DNA of 64,000 bases, taken from contig CAXUDB010000001.1 in the NCBI GenBank assembly GCA_964249755.1, forward strand, positions 1,736,001 to 1,800,000. Reading direction: 5' to 3'. The position numbers and the translations under genes were made by a program. Source of the stretch: Ilyomonas sp964249755 (GTDB taxonomy: Bacteria > Bacteroidota > Bacteroidia > Chitinophagales > Chitinophagaceae). The notes below the pieces were generated by a model. That model was not told the origin of the DNA. It saw only the letters and a list, made by a program, of their open reading frames with translations, and ran no database searches. Each line of letters begins with the position of its first letter. Positions within the stretch are counted from its first letter, which is position 1. Shown one piece after another: positions 34,172 through 44,596 of the stretch.

Positions 34172-37100
34172 ATGAAAAAATTTTTTACTCTCCACAATTT
34201 TGTTTCTTGTTTTTTATTGTTTCTTTCTTTTACAGCAGCATATTCGCAAAACTTGACCGATGAAGCAGCGATAAAAGCCAAGATCGCAAAAAACATCTTT
34301 CAAACAGGCATTCCGGCTGCCTACTTGAAAGATGCGCACATTTCAAGCGCATACAAAGACAGTAAAACCGGCATTGAACACATTTATCTTCAACAGGCAT
34401 ATAAGGATGTTGAAGTGTACAATCAGATTGTATCGCTTGCCTTTAAAGATGACAAGCTGTTGTATGTATCGGGGAAATTTATTAAAGGCATTGAAGCGAG
34501 AGCCGGCAACGAAGCACCAGCCATTAGTGCACAGGATGCAGTTTTGAAAGCAGCTTCGCATTTGAATCTTACAGCCTTGCTTACAAATCTTATAACCAAG
34601 ACTAACACATTTGCAGTAGATAAAAAGATTGTCTTTTCAAACGCTGGTATCTCGAAAAAGGATATTCAAACCAAACTATACTGGACGCAGGACAGCTTAG
34701 GAAGTTTGCATCTAACCTGGAACGTAAACATTGATGTCATCAATAAACCGGACTGGTGGAATGTGCGCGTTGATGCGGCTTCGGGCACAATTGTGCAGAA
34801 AGATAACTGGACGGTTTATGAAAACGATTATAACGAAAAGGCAGGAAGCAACAACACCACTTCGGGCAAGGCAAACCACTTTTTTGCGCCGCCGCCAACT
34901 GATGTTAGCAGCGCTTCCTATTATGTCATTCCTTTTCCGGCCGAAAACAAAAATGTTACGGGTCTTACCGATGTTACCAACCCTTGGTTAAACGCCGGCG
35001 CCGGAAACAATGCAACTACTTATGGCTGGCAGTATGATGGCGCGACTGATTATACCATCACACGCGGAAACAATGTCTATGCATACGATGACAGCGCGAA
35101 TAAAAATACACCGGGCAGACCTGCGAACTCCATTACGCCATTACCAAACTTGCAGTTTAAAGCGACACCTGATTTTGCAAAACAACCTTTCGATAGCGTT
35201 AACCGGACAGCTAATGTTATCAACCTGTTTTACTGGAACAATTTGATGCACGATGTGATGTACCAATATGGCTTCGATGAAGTGTCGGGTAATTTTCAGG
35301 CGAACAATCTAAGTCGTGGCGGCGAAGCGAACGATTATGTGCTGGCAGAAGCGCAGGATGGTTCGGGCACCAACAACGCGAACTTCAGCACACCAAACGA
35401 TGGTTCGAGCGGAAGGATGCAAATGTATTTGTGGCCGACGGCACCCGTTTTTTCCATTAATAAACCGGCTTCCATTGCTGGAAATTATAATAGTGTAGAA
35501 AGCGTGTTCAGCACAAATAACCAATTGTTTAAAATTGGGACGATAACTGATACTGTTGTTTATTATAACGTAAACGAGAAGCTTGGCTGTATAGCACTGC
35601 CTGCCGGCGACACGTCGGTCAAGGGCAAAATTGCTTTCTTGTACAGAGGCTCGTGCAACTTTACGGTGAAAGTAAAAAATGCGCAGAATGCTGGCGCAAT
35701 TGGTGTTATTGTCGCTAACAATCAGACAGGCGATCCATTTGCTATGGGCGGTACGGATAATACCATTACCATTCCTGCCGTAATGGTTTCCTCTGATGAC
35801 GGAAATTTATTTAATGGCGTTTTAAATACTGACAGTATTGTAACAGCTACCTTGTCTCCGGGCATTGCATTGGATGGAGATATGGATAACGGAATCATCT
35901 GTCATGAATATGGTCATGGTGTATCAAACCGTTTAACGGGCGGACCTGCCAATTCAAGTTGTTTAGGACATGCTGAAGAAGGCGGCGAAGGCTGGAGCGA
36001 TTACCAGTCACTAATGATGACAACTAACTGGGCAACCGCACAGCTTACAGATGGAAGCAAAGCCAGACCCATTGGCAATTATGTTTTTGGAGAATCGCAA
36101 ACCGGTGCGGGCATACGCCGCTACCCTTACAGTACTGATTTTGGAATTGACCCGCTCACTTATGATGATATGGCTTCCAATACAGAAGTACATGCCACCG
36201 GGGAAATCTGGTGCGCTGCGCTGTGGGATATGACCTGGAATATCATTCAGCAACAGGGTAAAATTGAGCCTGATTTATATAATTCTGCCAGCACAGGTGG
36301 TAACGCCATTGCTTTGCAACTGGTGCTGGAAGGCATGAAACTGCAACCCTGCACACCTGGTTTCTTGGATGCCCGTAACGCAATTCTCGCAGCAGATTCT
36401 ATTTTGTATGGCTACAAACACAAGTGCGCCATCTGGAACGCATTCGCTGGCAGAGGTATGGGCGTAAGTGCATCGCAAGGCTCGGTAAATAGTGCAACAG
36501 ACCAGACAGCCGCTTTCGATGTCCCCGGCGTAACTTTGGCTAAAACCACTGAACCCCTAATTGCACAAGGGCAGGTTACTGAAAATCTTACTGTTACCTG
36601 TGGCTGTAATTTACCTTCCGGCAGTTATACGTTAACCGATACCATTCCTTCTCAATTTACTTATGTAAGCAGCACCGGCGGCACCTTAAAAGATAGCATC
36701 GTAACCTTCCCGCTCGCATTCAGTGCGCCGCTGGAAATAAAGACACTCAGCATATCTTTCACACCCAATGCTGCAGGCTGTAATATTGATACCGTTGTGT
36801 ATGATGGTCGTGATGCGCATACCACAGGTGGCTTTGCTTCTTCAACACTTCAGGGTAATCTTAACTGGTCCGTCAGCACAACCAAATCTTATAGCCCTAC
36901 ACATTCCTGGTATGCAAAGGATTCGGGTTCGGCAACACAATACGAACTGCAATCGGGTACTTTTAAGCCATCTGGCTTATCAACCCTTTCCTTCTGGCAC
37001 TATGTAAATACAGAGTATAGCTATGATGGCGGCATTGTAGAGCTGCAGGTAGACGGCGGCAACTGGATCAACGCAAGTCCTTACATCACAAAGAATGGCT

Positions 37101-37930
37101 ACAATGCAATTCTTAACCAAACGAATATATATCAGCCACAGGAGCCGGCTTTCAGCGGCACACCGTTCCCGACATTCAGCCAGTCGCTGATTGACATGTC
37201 TTCTTTTACAGATAAAAATATGAAGATCAGGTTCCGTATGCGCTCTGATTCTTTTGCCAGCGGTGACGGATGGTATCTGGATAATATTACGGTAGCCAAT
37301 GGCTGCGGTGGAATGCAAAAAATTGGTTTGTATAATAATGGCACAATGGTGGATGCTTTCGGCATTCCGACTTATATTCCTTCTTCTGTATTGCCGGTTT
37401 CATTGATAAGCTTTACGGCAGTTAGCCAGGGAAATTCTTCATTGTTGTCATGGCAAACGGCTTCTGAAGTTAACACCAAAGCGTTCATCATAGAAGCCAG
37501 CAAAGACGGCAATTTATTTACTGCCATTGGAAGTGTTCCGGCAAAAGGAAAAGCTGCCAACACTTATACGCTTACTGATTTGAACCCTTATAAAGGCTTA
37601 AATTATTATCGTATAAAAATGGTAGATCAAAATGGTTCCTTTACGTACTCACCGGTGCGCACGGTGTTGTTCACGGGTAAGAGTTTGATTGTAGTAAAGC
37701 CCAATCCTGCCATCAACAGCACAACTATTTACTTCGATAAAGAAATAGCGGTGTCTTATATTTTGGTGACGGATATGCAGGGAAAAATCATCAAACAGAT
37801 ATCTGCTAAAAACGTGTTTGGTTCTTACACACTCAACACTTCAGATTTTGCAGCGGGTACTTACCTGATAAAGATAATTCCTGTAACAGGTGCGCCATCT
37901 TCTGTGAAGCTGGTTGTACAGCATCAGTAA
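34172..37930 (+). CDS. Large secreted M36 (fungalysin-type) metalloprotease with PA and T9SS sorting domains
   Basis: A 1252-residue protein. A signal peptide (1-25) is followed by an FTP-type propeptide region (about 30-210), a catalytic M36 domain interrupted by a PA domain (about 469-548), and the zinc motif HEYGH (H578, H582) with a downstream EEGGEGWSD that supplies the third ligand. Then come a DUF11-like beta domain (about 790-865), a jelly-roll domain (about 885-1050), an FN3-like segment from about 1071, and a C-terminal type A sorting domain (about 1172-1252, KPNPAINSTTI ... GTYLIKI). It should be exported by T9SS and anchored or released at the surface, where it degrades proteins. 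Confidence 0.9.
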   Translation: MKKFFTLHNFVSCFLLFLSFTAAYSQNLTDEAAIKAKIAKNIFQTGIPAAYLKDAHISSAYKDSKTGIEHIYLQQAYKDVEVYNQIVSLAFKDDKLLYVSGKFIKGIEARAGNEAPAISAQDAVLKAASHLNLTALLTNLITKTNTFAVDKKIVFSNAGISKKDIQTKLYWTQDSLGSLHLTWNVNIDVINKPDWWNVRVDAASGTIVQKDNWTVYENDYNEKAGSNNTTSGKANHFFAPPPTDVSSASYYVIPFPAENKNVTGLTDVTNPWLNAGAGNNATTYGWQYDGATDYTITRGNNVYAYDDSANKNTPGRPANSITPLPNLQFKATPDFAKQPFDSVNRTANVINLFYWNNLMHDVMYQYGFDEVSGNFQANNLSRGGEANDYVLAEAQDGSGTNNANFSTPNDGSSGRMQMYLWPTAPVFSINKPASIAGNYNSVESVFSTNNQLFKIGTITDTVVYYNVNEKLGCIALPAGDTSVKGKIAFLYRGSCNFTVKVKNAQNAGAIGVIVANNQTGDPFAMGGTDNTITIPAVMVSSDDGNLFNGVLNTDSIVTATLSPGIALDGDMDNGIICHEYGHGVSNRLTGGPANSSCLGHAEEGGEGWSDYQSLMMTTNWATAQLTDGSKARPIGNYVFGESQTGAGIRRYPYSTDFGIDPLTYDDMASNTEVHATGEIWCAALWDMTWNIIQQQGKIEPDLYNSASTGGNAIALQLVLEGMKLQPCTPGFLDARNAILAADSILYGYKHKCAIWNAFAGRGMGVSASQGSVNSATDQTAAFDVPGVTLAKTTEPLIAQGQVTENLTVTCGCNLPSGSYTLTDTIPSQFTYVSSTGGTLKDSIVTFPLAFSAPLEIKTLSISFTPNAAGCNIDTVVYDGRDAHTTGGFASSTLQGNLNWSVSTTKSYSPTHSWYAKDSGSATQYELQSGTFKPSGLSTLSFWHYVNTEYSYDGGIVELQVDGGNWINASPYITKNGYNAILNQTNIYQPQEPAFSGTPFPTFSQSLIDMSSFTDKNMKIRFRMRSDSFASGDGWYLDNITVANGCGGMQKIGLYNNGTMVDAFGIPTYIPSSVLPVSLISFTAVSQGNSSLLSWQTASEVNTKAFIIEASKDGNLFTAIGSVPAKGKAANTYTLTDLNPYKGLNYYRIKMVDQNGSFTYSPVRTVLFTGKSLIVVKPNPAINSTTIYFDKEIAVSYILVTDMQGKIIKQISAKNVFGSYTLNTSDFAAGTYLIKIIPVTGAPSSVKLVVQHQ

Positions 37931-37947
37931 TAAGTTCTTTTCATTAC

Positions 37948-37990
37948 AAAAAAGCCGTCCCGATACTGTATCGGGACGGCTTTTGTTTTT
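37948..37990 (+). terminator. Terminator after the M36 protease gene
   Basis: A perfect hairpin, arms AAAGCCGTCCCGATA and TATCGGGACGGCTTT with a 3-nt loop (about 37951-37983), is followed by TTTTGTTTTT. The A-rich left side could allow it to work for the convergent SDR gene as well. Confidence 0.9.
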
Positions 37991-38113
37991 TATATTTCTA
38001 TAAGTCTCGCTTATACCAATCAAACAGGCAATAAAGTCTTCTCATTTTACCACAACACAATGCCGGCTGTTTGTCATCATACTTACTACCTATTACTTAC
38101 TACAACCCATAAC

Positions 38114-38881
38114 TCACTTCACCATCATCCCACTTATTGTCACTATCCATTTTCTGGGAAAAAACCGTACAAATTCAGATAAGATTTTATTGCGCAAACC
38201 TGTTACGATTGTCATTTTATTTCTCATCAGTCCTTTATATCCTTTCAGCGCAACCTGTTCGGCTGTCATCACGCCGGTGGCAAACATTTTCGACGACTGC
38301 ATACCGGCTTCTTCTGCCCAATTCGTGCCGGTGGGGCCGGGACATAAAGCACTTACAGAAATGCCGTATCTTTTCAGTTCAATGTGCAGCGCTTCCGTCA
38401 GGGAAAGTACATAAGCTTTACTTGCCGCATAAGCCGCTAAGTAAGGCGCAGGCTGAAAAGCCGCTGTTGAACTCACGTTTAAAATTTTACCCGTTCTGTT
38501 TCGTTTCATGTCCTGCGCAAACAGTAATGTAAGTTGGGTTAAAGTAATCATGTTCAGGTTCAGCATCGCAATTGTTTTCTCTGCTTCCATATCGCAAAAT
38601 TCGCCCGATGCGCCTACGCCTGCGTTGTTAATCAGAACATCAATATTGATGTTCAGGTCTTTCACCAAATCATAAACCTGGATAGCGCTGTTCTGAACGG
38701 AAAGGTCAACACTGAGATAATTCACTTTCACTTTGTAACGATTCTCCAGATCGTTGGCTACCTGTTGCAACGCTTCTTTGTTTCTGGCTACTAAAATCAG
38801 GTCGTATTTATGCTTTGCAAATCGTTCTGCGAATGCTTTTCCAATACCACCCGAGCTTCCTGTGATTAATGCTACTGCCAT
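38114..38881 (-). CDS. Short-chain dehydrogenase/reductase (DltE/YqjQ-like)
   Basis: A 255-residue classical SDR: cofactor motif TGSSGGIGKAFAER at about 7-20, NNAGVGASG near 89-97, catalytic Ser in NVSSTAAF and YAASKAYV (YxxxK), then CPGPTGTNWAEEAG. An Arg after the second strand (VARNKE) suggests NADP(H). The C-terminal hydrophobic part (RFFPRKWIVTISGMM) is typical of members acting on lipid-like or membrane-near substrates. The substrate is unknown. Confidence 0.85.
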   Translation of the reverse strand: MAVALITGSSGGIGKAFAERFAKHKYDLILVARNKEALQQVANDLENRYKVKVNYLSVDLSVQNSAIQVYDLVKDLNINIDVLINNAGVGASGEFCDMEAEKTIAMLNLNMITLTQLTLLFAQDMKRNRTGKILNVSSTAAFQPAPYLAAYAASKAYVLSLTEALHIELKRYGISVSALCPGPTGTNWAEEAGMQSSKMFATGVMTAEQVALKGYKGLMRNKMTIVTGLRNKILSEFVRFFPRKWIVTISGMMVK

Positions 38882-38933
38882 AATGAATAATTATCCTGCA
38901 AATCTGTGTCCTGTAAGTTTTCTTTAATAGGTA

Positions 38934-38967
38934 GAAACAAAAAAGGTAAACTTCCGCTTACCTTTTC
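38934..38967 (-). terminator. Terminator after the GH27 gene
   Basis: On the minus strand AAAAGGTAA (right arm, 38958-38966) pairs with TTACCTTTT (38941-38949), followed by a T run (to 38934). Confidence 0.75.
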
Positions 38968-38986
38968 TACACAATGATTTTGCGTT

Positions 38987-40186
38987 TTACCTGCTCAATC
39001 TCAACAGCACCACATCATGCGGTGCAACCGTTGCCACAAAAGGTTTAGCTGTATTGCCCGCTGTTTTCTTCATCCACACATCTTTTATTTTATAAACACC
39101 ATTGCTCATTTTGCTATGCGAAACCGTGTCTTCAATCATCTCTTTCTTCCAGTCAAAGTTTACCGGCATTGGCTTATCATTTCTATTTAAAAAACATACT
39201 GCCCACTCGCCATTACTTAATGGTTTCACCCAGGTTTCTAAGCTATCTTTTTTTGCATAGCGAAACCCTTGTATGCCCATCGTATCCTGGTCTATGGCAA
39301 TGGCATCTTTATCGGTAAGAACCGCTTTCGTTTGAGCTGACATTTTTGTAATATCATTACCCGCAATTAAGGGCGACGCCATCATGCACCAGATCGAAAA
39401 ATGCGCGCGGTTTTCGCCATCCGTTAATCCGTTTCCTACTTCCAGCATATCCGGATCGTTCCAATGGTTTTTACCCGCATATGGGTGTAAAGGTTCATTC
39501 AAATCAACACAGCGCATTATACCATTTGCCGTCCACGATCCCTGGCTGTGTGTGCCATCAAACTGCGCATAAATATCTCCGGTAGTGCGCCACAACTGAC
39601 CTACCGGTTCTGCCCATGTCCAGGGCTGGCTGCTTCCCCATTCGCATAAGCTGAATATAATGGGTCGCCTGGCTGCTTTTATGGCTTTGCTCATTGTTGT
39701 ATACGCTTCTTTCTGTGTTTCGCCATCGCTGTAACACCAGTCGAACTTCAAGTAATCAATACCCACCGATGCATAAAAGCGGGCATCCTGATATTCATAA
39801 CCTCTTGTGCCCGGATAGCCGGCGCAAGTCTTCGTTCCCGCGCAGTTATACAAGCCGAACTTTAAGCCTTTTGAGTGCACATAATCCGATACCGCTTTCA
39901 TTCCATGCGGAAACTTTTCCGGGTCGGGTATCAGGTCGCCCGTTACACTATCGCGTTCCATTGTCATCCATCCATCATCCAGCACAAGGTATGTATAACC
40001 CGCATCTTTCATCCCGCTTTCTACCATCACATCGGCGGTGTGTTTGATAAGGTCTTCAGTGATGTGGGTCTGAAATGTGTTCCAGCTATTCCAGCCCATC
40101 GGCGGCGTGGGAGCGAGGTTCTCCCATTTTTGCGAATACGCGCTGAGCGAACAAATAATAGCAAAAGGCACAATCCAATTTTTCAT
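38987..40186 (-). CDS. GH27 alpha-galactosidase
   Basis: A 399-residue secreted enzyme with a signal peptide (1-19, SAYSQ). GH27 signatures are PTPPMGWNSWNTF (about 27-39), YLVLDDGWM (about 66-74), nucleophile D149 in YLKFDWCYSDG, and the acid/base region WNDPDMLEVGNG (D244/D246). A beta-sandwich C-terminal domain follows (about 305-399). It should release terminal alpha-galactose from oligo- or polysaccharides in the periplasm. It stands alone, without a SusCD pair nearby. Confidence 0.9.
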   Translation of the reverse strand: MKNWIVPFAIICSLSAYSQKWENLAPTPPMGWNSWNTFQTHITEDLIKHTADVMVESGMKDAGYTYLVLDDGWMTMERDSVTGDLIPDPEKFPHGMKAVSDYVHSKGLKFGLYNCAGTKTCAGYPGTRGYEYQDARFYASVGIDYLKFDWCYSDGETQKEAYTTMSKAIKAARRPIIFSLCEWGSSQPWTWAEPVGQLWRTTGDIYAQFDGTHSQGSWTANGIMRCVDLNEPLHPYAGKNHWNDPDMLEVGNGLTDGENRAHFSIWCMMASPLIAGNDITKMSAQTKAVLTDKDAIAIDQDTMGIQGFRYAKKDSLETWVKPLSNGEWAVCFLNRNDKPMPVNFDWKKEMIEDTVSHSKMSNGVYKIKDVWMKKTAGNTAKPFVATVAPHDVVLLRLSR

Positions 40187-40513
40187 TGTCGTATGGTTTT
40201 ATAAATCGTTCTTGTAAAGAAACTAATTGCTTTGCAAACATTCAATGCGGCATACGAAATTGGCTAAGCATGATGAATAAGAAAGCAAGAATTCATTATA
40301 ATCAATACCGAATACAAAACAACAGAATAGCCATTTTGGGCCAGAAGCCAGTAACTCCGGTTAAACTTTACTTGCGTCGCACTCTTCAACGCTTTGAAAA
40401 TAATTGAGCTTTTATCAAAGCGAATATATTTAACCCCGGAGACGCAAAGACACAAAGGAGTTACATGGAAAACGAATTGTGCGAATAGTAATTTTCACCC
40501 ACGCAGCATTATC
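40187..40513. other. Intergenic stretch between katG terminator and GH27 gene
   Basis: No gene is seen. At 40431-40460 lies one copy of the word pattern CCCCGGAGACGCAAAGACACAAAG, related to the inner arms of the inverted-repeat element at 31926-31996. Confidence 0.45.
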
Positions 40514-40553
40514 CAACAAAACAAAACAGCCGAAGTAATTACTTACTCCGGCT
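40514..40553 (-). terminator. Terminator after katG
   Basis: The arms at 40528-40538 and 40543-40553 (AGCCGAAGTAA / TTACTCCGGCT, one mismatch) form an 11-bp stem. On the minus strand it is followed by TTTTGTTTTG. Confidence 0.85.
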
Positions 40554-40579
40554 GCCTTTCATACTTCCAGTCCATACAA

Positions 40580-42856
40580 TTAGGCCAAATCGAATCTATC
40601 CAAATTCATCACCTTATTCCAGGTGGCTACAAAGTCTTTTACAAATTTTTCCTCTCCACCGTTGCTGGCATACACTTCTGCAATGGCTCTCAATTCTGCA
40701 TTAGAACCAAATACTAAATCGGCGCGTGTTGCAGTCCATTTCGGCTGACCTGTTTTTCGATCAGTTCCCAAATACACTTCTTTGTTTTCGTCCATCGCTT
40801 TCCACGCCGTGTTCATATCAAGCAGGTTCACAAAGAAATCATTGGTTAACTGACCAGGACGCTGCGTAAACACACCATGTTTAGATCCATCAAAATTGGC
40901 GTTCAGAACACGCAAACCACCTACCAATACGGTTAATTCCGGTGCTGTCAGTGTAAGCAACTGCGCTTTGTCTATCAGCAGCTCTTCGGTAGATGCGGGC
41001 GACTTTGATCTTCTATAATTGCGGAAGCCATCTGCAACCGGCTCTAAATCTTTGAACGAAAGAACATCCGTTTGTTCCTGCGAAGCATCCATGCGGCCGG
41101 GTGCAAACGGAATCGTAATATCATGACCCGCCTCTTCTGCAGCTTTTTTAATGGCGGCACAACCTGCCAGCACAATCAAATCTGCCAGCGACACTTTCTT
41201 GCCGGTAGTAGTTTGCGCAGCATTAAAGTCTTTCTGAATGTTTTCCAATATGCTTAGCGCTTTTGCTAACTGTACCGGGTTGTTCACCATCCAGTCTTTT
41301 TGCGGAGCCAGCCGGATGCGTGCGCCATTCGCACCACCCCGTTTGTCCGATCCGCGGAACGTAGAAGCCGATGCCCAGGCCGTCGACACCAGTTCTGATA
41401 CACTAAGACCGGCAGCTAATATTTTTTCTCTTAAAGTGTTAGCCTCATTTTCATTTATCAACGTATGGTCCACTGTCGGAATAACGTCTTGCCAGATTAG
41501 TTCTTCTGCCGGAACATCAGGACCCAAATAACGGGCGCGGGGTCCCATATCGCGGTGCGTCAGTTTAAACCAGGCACGCGCAAACGCATCGGCAAAATCA
41601 TCCGCATTTTCTAAAAAACGTCTTGATATTTTCTCATAAGCCGGATCTACCCGCAGGGCTAAGTCAGTAGTTAGCATTGTAGGCTTGTGACGCTTTTCCG
41701 CATCATAGGCATCCGGTATAATTTCCTCGGCATCTTTGGCTACCCATTGGTGTGCGCCGCCGGGGCTTTTGGTAAGTTCCCATTCAAAACCAAAAAGGTT
41801 TTCAAAATAGTTATTGCTCCATTGTGTGGGTGTCTTTGTCCAGATCACTTCAAGCCCGCTGGTAATGGTATCTGGACCTTTACCTGAACCGTATTGATTG
41901 CGCCAGCCAAAACCTTGCTCTTCTATGGATGCAGCTTCCGGTTCTTTGCCTACATTGTCAGAAGGGGCAGCGCCATGTGTTTTACCAAAGCTATGGCCAC
42001 CAGCTATCAAAGCAACTGTTTCTTCATCGTTCATTGCCATACGGCCAAACGTTTCGCGGATGTCTTTTGCAGAAGCCAAAGGATCAGGATTGCCATCCGG
42101 TCCTTCCGGGTTCACATAAATCAAACCCATGTGTGCTGCAGCCAAAGGCTCTTCCAAACCGCGTGAGTGAATAGGTCGTCCCGCATCTTCATCAGAAGAC
42201 ACTACACCATGCGCGGCCACACCTACTTCGCCTTTTGCATATCGCTTCTCATTGCCAAGCCAGGTGGTTTCGGCACCCCAATAAACGTCTTCCTGTGCTT
42301 CCCATAAATCTTCGCGACCGCCGGCAAAACCAAAGGTTTTGAAGCCCATTGATTCCAGCGCTACATTACCTGTAAGAATGATAAGGTCAGCCCAGGATAA
42401 TTTGCTGCCATATTTTTGTTTGATCGGCCAAAGCAAGCGGCGGGCTTTGTCAAGGCTCACATTGTCCGGCCAGCTATTCAGCGGCGCAAAGCGTTGCATA
42501 CCGGCGCCTGCACCACCGCGTCCATCGGTTGTACGATAGGTGCCTGCACTGTGCCATGCCATGCGGATAAATAAACCACCGTAATGGCCAAAGTCAGCCG
42601 GCCACCAGTCCTGAGAGTCGGTCATGAGCGCATGTAAGTCGCTTTTCACCGCTTCTAAATCAAGGCTTTTAAAAGCTTCTGCATAACTAAAATCGGTGTC
42701 CATCGGGTTAGATAAAGAAGAATGCTGACGAAGGATATTCAGCCTTAACTGGTTGGGCCACCAGTCGCGGTTACGTGTGCCGCTACCGGCTACATTGTGA
42801 TGCAGCGTGCCGTTATGAAACGGACACTTACTGATGTCATTAGATTCATTTTCCAT
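40580..42856 (-). CDS. katG: Catalase-peroxidase KatG
   Basis: A 758-residue bifunctional haem enzyme with the duplicated two-domain layout of KatG. The distal triad is R98, W101 and H102 in FIRMAWHSAGTYR. The proximal His lies in IAGGHSFGKTHGA, and a YVNPEGPDGNPDP segment supplies the Tyr of the Met-Tyr-Trp cross-link, whose Trp is W101. KatG destroys hydrogen peroxide and can act as a peroxidase. Divergent transcription from oxyR, with 125 bp between the two starts, indicates OxyR control. Confidence 0.96.
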   Translation of the reverse strand: MENESNDISKCPFHNGTLHHNVAGSGTRNRDWWPNQLRLNILRQHSSLSNPMDTDFSYAEAFKSLDLEAVKSDLHALMTDSQDWWPADFGHYGGLFIRMAWHSAGTYRTTDGRGGAGAGMQRFAPLNSWPDNVSLDKARRLLWPIKQKYGSKLSWADLIILTGNVALESMGFKTFGFAGGREDLWEAQEDVYWGAETTWLGNEKRYAKGEVGVAAHGVVSSDEDAGRPIHSRGLEEPLAAAHMGLIYVNPEGPDGNPDPLASAKDIRETFGRMAMNDEETVALIAGGHSFGKTHGAAPSDNVGKEPEAASIEEQGFGWRNQYGSGKGPDTITSGLEVIWTKTPTQWSNNYFENLFGFEWELTKSPGGAHQWVAKDAEEIIPDAYDAEKRHKPTMLTTDLALRVDPAYEKISRRFLENADDFADAFARAWFKLTHRDMGPRARYLGPDVPAEELIWQDVIPTVDHTLINENEANTLREKILAAGLSVSELVSTAWASASTFRGSDKRGGANGARIRLAPQKDWMVNNPVQLAKALSILENIQKDFNAAQTTTGKKVSLADLIVLAGCAAIKKAAEEAGHDITIPFAPGRMDASQEQTDVLSFKDLEPVADGFRNYRRSKSPASTEELLIDKAQLLTLTAPELTVLVGGLRVLNANFDGSKHGVFTQRPGQLTNDFFVNLLDMNTAWKAMDENKEVYLGTDRKTGQPKWTATRADLVFGSNAELRAIAEVYASNGGEEKFVKDFVATWNKVMNLDRFDLA

Positions 42857-42981
42857 GATTTCAAAATTTAATAGCGAATAAAAACAAGTATGGCAAAGAT
42901 GCGATACAGTTGAGCAAACTTATAACATCAGGCAAATTATCCCAATCAATTAATTTTATACTTTCATAGTTTAAACCTATC

Positions 42982-43914
42982 ATGACGTTAGTACAGTTGG
43001 AATATATCGTGGCATTGGATGCCCTGAAACATTTTGCAAAAGCGGCTGCGCAATGCCATATCACACAGCCTTCCTTGAGTATGCAGGTGCAGAAACTGGA
43101 AGAAGAACTTGGCGTGCAGATATTCATCCGCAGCAATCCGGTTACAACTACAGAGACAGGGCAAATTGTAATAGAGCAGGCAAAGAAAATCCTGTCTGAA
43201 GCGCGCAATATGCAGCAGCTCGTTCACCAGGAGAAGAACATTGTAGCCGGCACATTAAAAATTGGCATCATACCCACGCTGGCACCTTACCTGTTGCCGC
43301 AGTTTATACAAGCTTTCATCAAACAATACCCGCAAGTACACATCAGCATTCATGAATTCACAACCGAGCACATCATACGACAGTTGAAAAATGGAACGCT
43401 CGATGCCGGCATTCTCGCCACGCCATTGAATACCGCAGAACTAAAAGAAACATTTTTGTTTAATGAAGAATTTGTGGCTTATATATCGCGCAAAGACAAG
43501 CTGTTTATTAAAAAATATCTCCTGCCGGGCGACATAGATGTACACCGCATGTGGTTGTTGGAAGAAGGTCACTGCCTGCGTAGCCAGGTGATGAATTTAT
43601 GCGCGTTGCAAAAAGATTCATCCATCGAAAAGCACTTCGATTATGCTGCCGGAAGCATCGAAACACTCAAGCGTTTTGTTGATAAAAATGGTGGCATCAC
43701 CCTTTTGCCCGAATTGGCTACCTATGATATGAGCAAAACTCAAAAGAACATGCTGCGCTACTTTAAAAGTCCCGCGCCTGTTAGAGAGATCAGCCTTGTT
43801 ACGATAAAAACATTTTCGAAAACGAGGTTAATCAACATCTTGAAACAAACTATTCTGGACAACTTGTCGTCACAACTGGTGCAGAAAAAGAAAGTAGAAG
43901 TAGTGCCGTTATGA
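42982..43914 (+). CDS. oxyR: Hydrogen-peroxide sensor OxyR (LysR family)
   Basis: A 310-residue LysR-type regulator with an N-terminal winged helix (LEYIVALDALKHFAKAAAQCHITQPSLSMQVQKLEEELG) and a periplasmic-binding-like effector domain. The OxyR redox pair is present as C198 and C207 in EEGHCLRSQVMNLC, very near the positions of E. coli C199/C208. Oxidation to a disulfide would switch it on. It is divergent from katG, its expected target; the binding sites should lie in 42857-42981. Confidence 0.93.
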   Translation: MTLVQLEYIVALDALKHFAKAAAQCHITQPSLSMQVQKLEEELGVQIFIRSNPVTTTETGQIVIEQAKKILSEARNMQQLVHQEKNIVAGTLKIGIIPTLAPYLLPQFIQAFIKQYPQVHISIHEFTTEHIIRQLKNGTLDAGILATPLNTAELKETFLFNEEFVAYISRKDKLFIKKYLLPGDIDVHRMWLLEEGHCLRSQVMNLCALQKDSSIEKHFDYAAGSIETLKRFVDKNGGITLLPELATYDMSKTQKNMLRYFKSPAPVREISLVTIKTFSKTRLINILKQTILDNLSSQLVQKKKVEVVPL

Positions 43915-44041
43915 TGTTAGTTTAGTGGGTTATACATTATGCAGGTTGCCTTTGCAGGCTTCATAGGATAATATATTGACTATATATCAGTTTGGTTTGC
44001 CTACTTTGCAGGCACTTCAGTAAACAATCCACTCATTTAGT

Positions 44042-44563
44042 ATGAAACAATTAACCGCTTTTTCTGCAGTCGCAATTTTCATTCTGTCTCTGGTTTTCGC
44101 TGCCTGCACGTCAAACGGAAAAGAGGAAACAACGGCAACCGATTCTGTAGCTGCCAACATACAGATGTACACACATGTTTGGGATCAGATCATTAACCAC
44201 GGCAAGCTCGGTATGTTCAACGATTCCAACTTCACGCCTGATGTAGTCATGCACGCAAACCCCGACCGCGTAGGTATCGACAGTGCACGGGCTTATTATG
44301 CCAACTATCTCACCGGGTTTTCCGATATAAAATTTACCATCAAAGATGTCTTTGGACAAGGCAATAAAATCGTGAAGTACTGGAACTTTTCAGGCGTCAA
44401 TACGGGCACCTTTTTCGGAATGCCTGCCACCGGTAAAAAGGTGAGTATCGAAGGCGTCACCCTGGTAAGAATGCAGAACGGAAAAATTGCTGAAGAAAGG
44501 GATTTTCTGGACAATCTCGACCTGATGACACAATTGGGTGCATTGCCCGAAAACGGCAAATAA
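44042..44563 (+). CDS. SnoaL-like (ester cyclase family) lipoprotein
   Basis: A 173-residue protein with a lipoprotein signal ending at C22 (LVFAACTSN). The rest is an NTF2/SnoaL-like alpha+beta cone domain: YTHVWDQIINHGKLGMFN, GIDSARAYYANYLTGFSDIKFTI, WNFSGVNTGTFFGMPATGKKV. This matches the ester cyclase / SnoaL-like polyketide cyclase group, which binds small hydrophobic molecules and is widespread with unknown roles. It follows oxyR by 127 bp on the same strand. Confidence 0.8.
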   Translation: MKQLTAFSAVAIFILSLVFAACTSNGKEETTATDSVAANIQMYTHVWDQIINHGKLGMFNDSNFTPDVVMHANPDRVGIDSARAYYANYLTGFSDIKFTIKDVFGQGNKIVKYWNFSGVNTGTFFGMPATGKKVSIEGVTLVRMQNGKIAEERDFLDNLDLMTQLGALPENGK

Positions 44564-44596
44564 TGCGACAGGCAAAACCAGTACACATCATATCTC

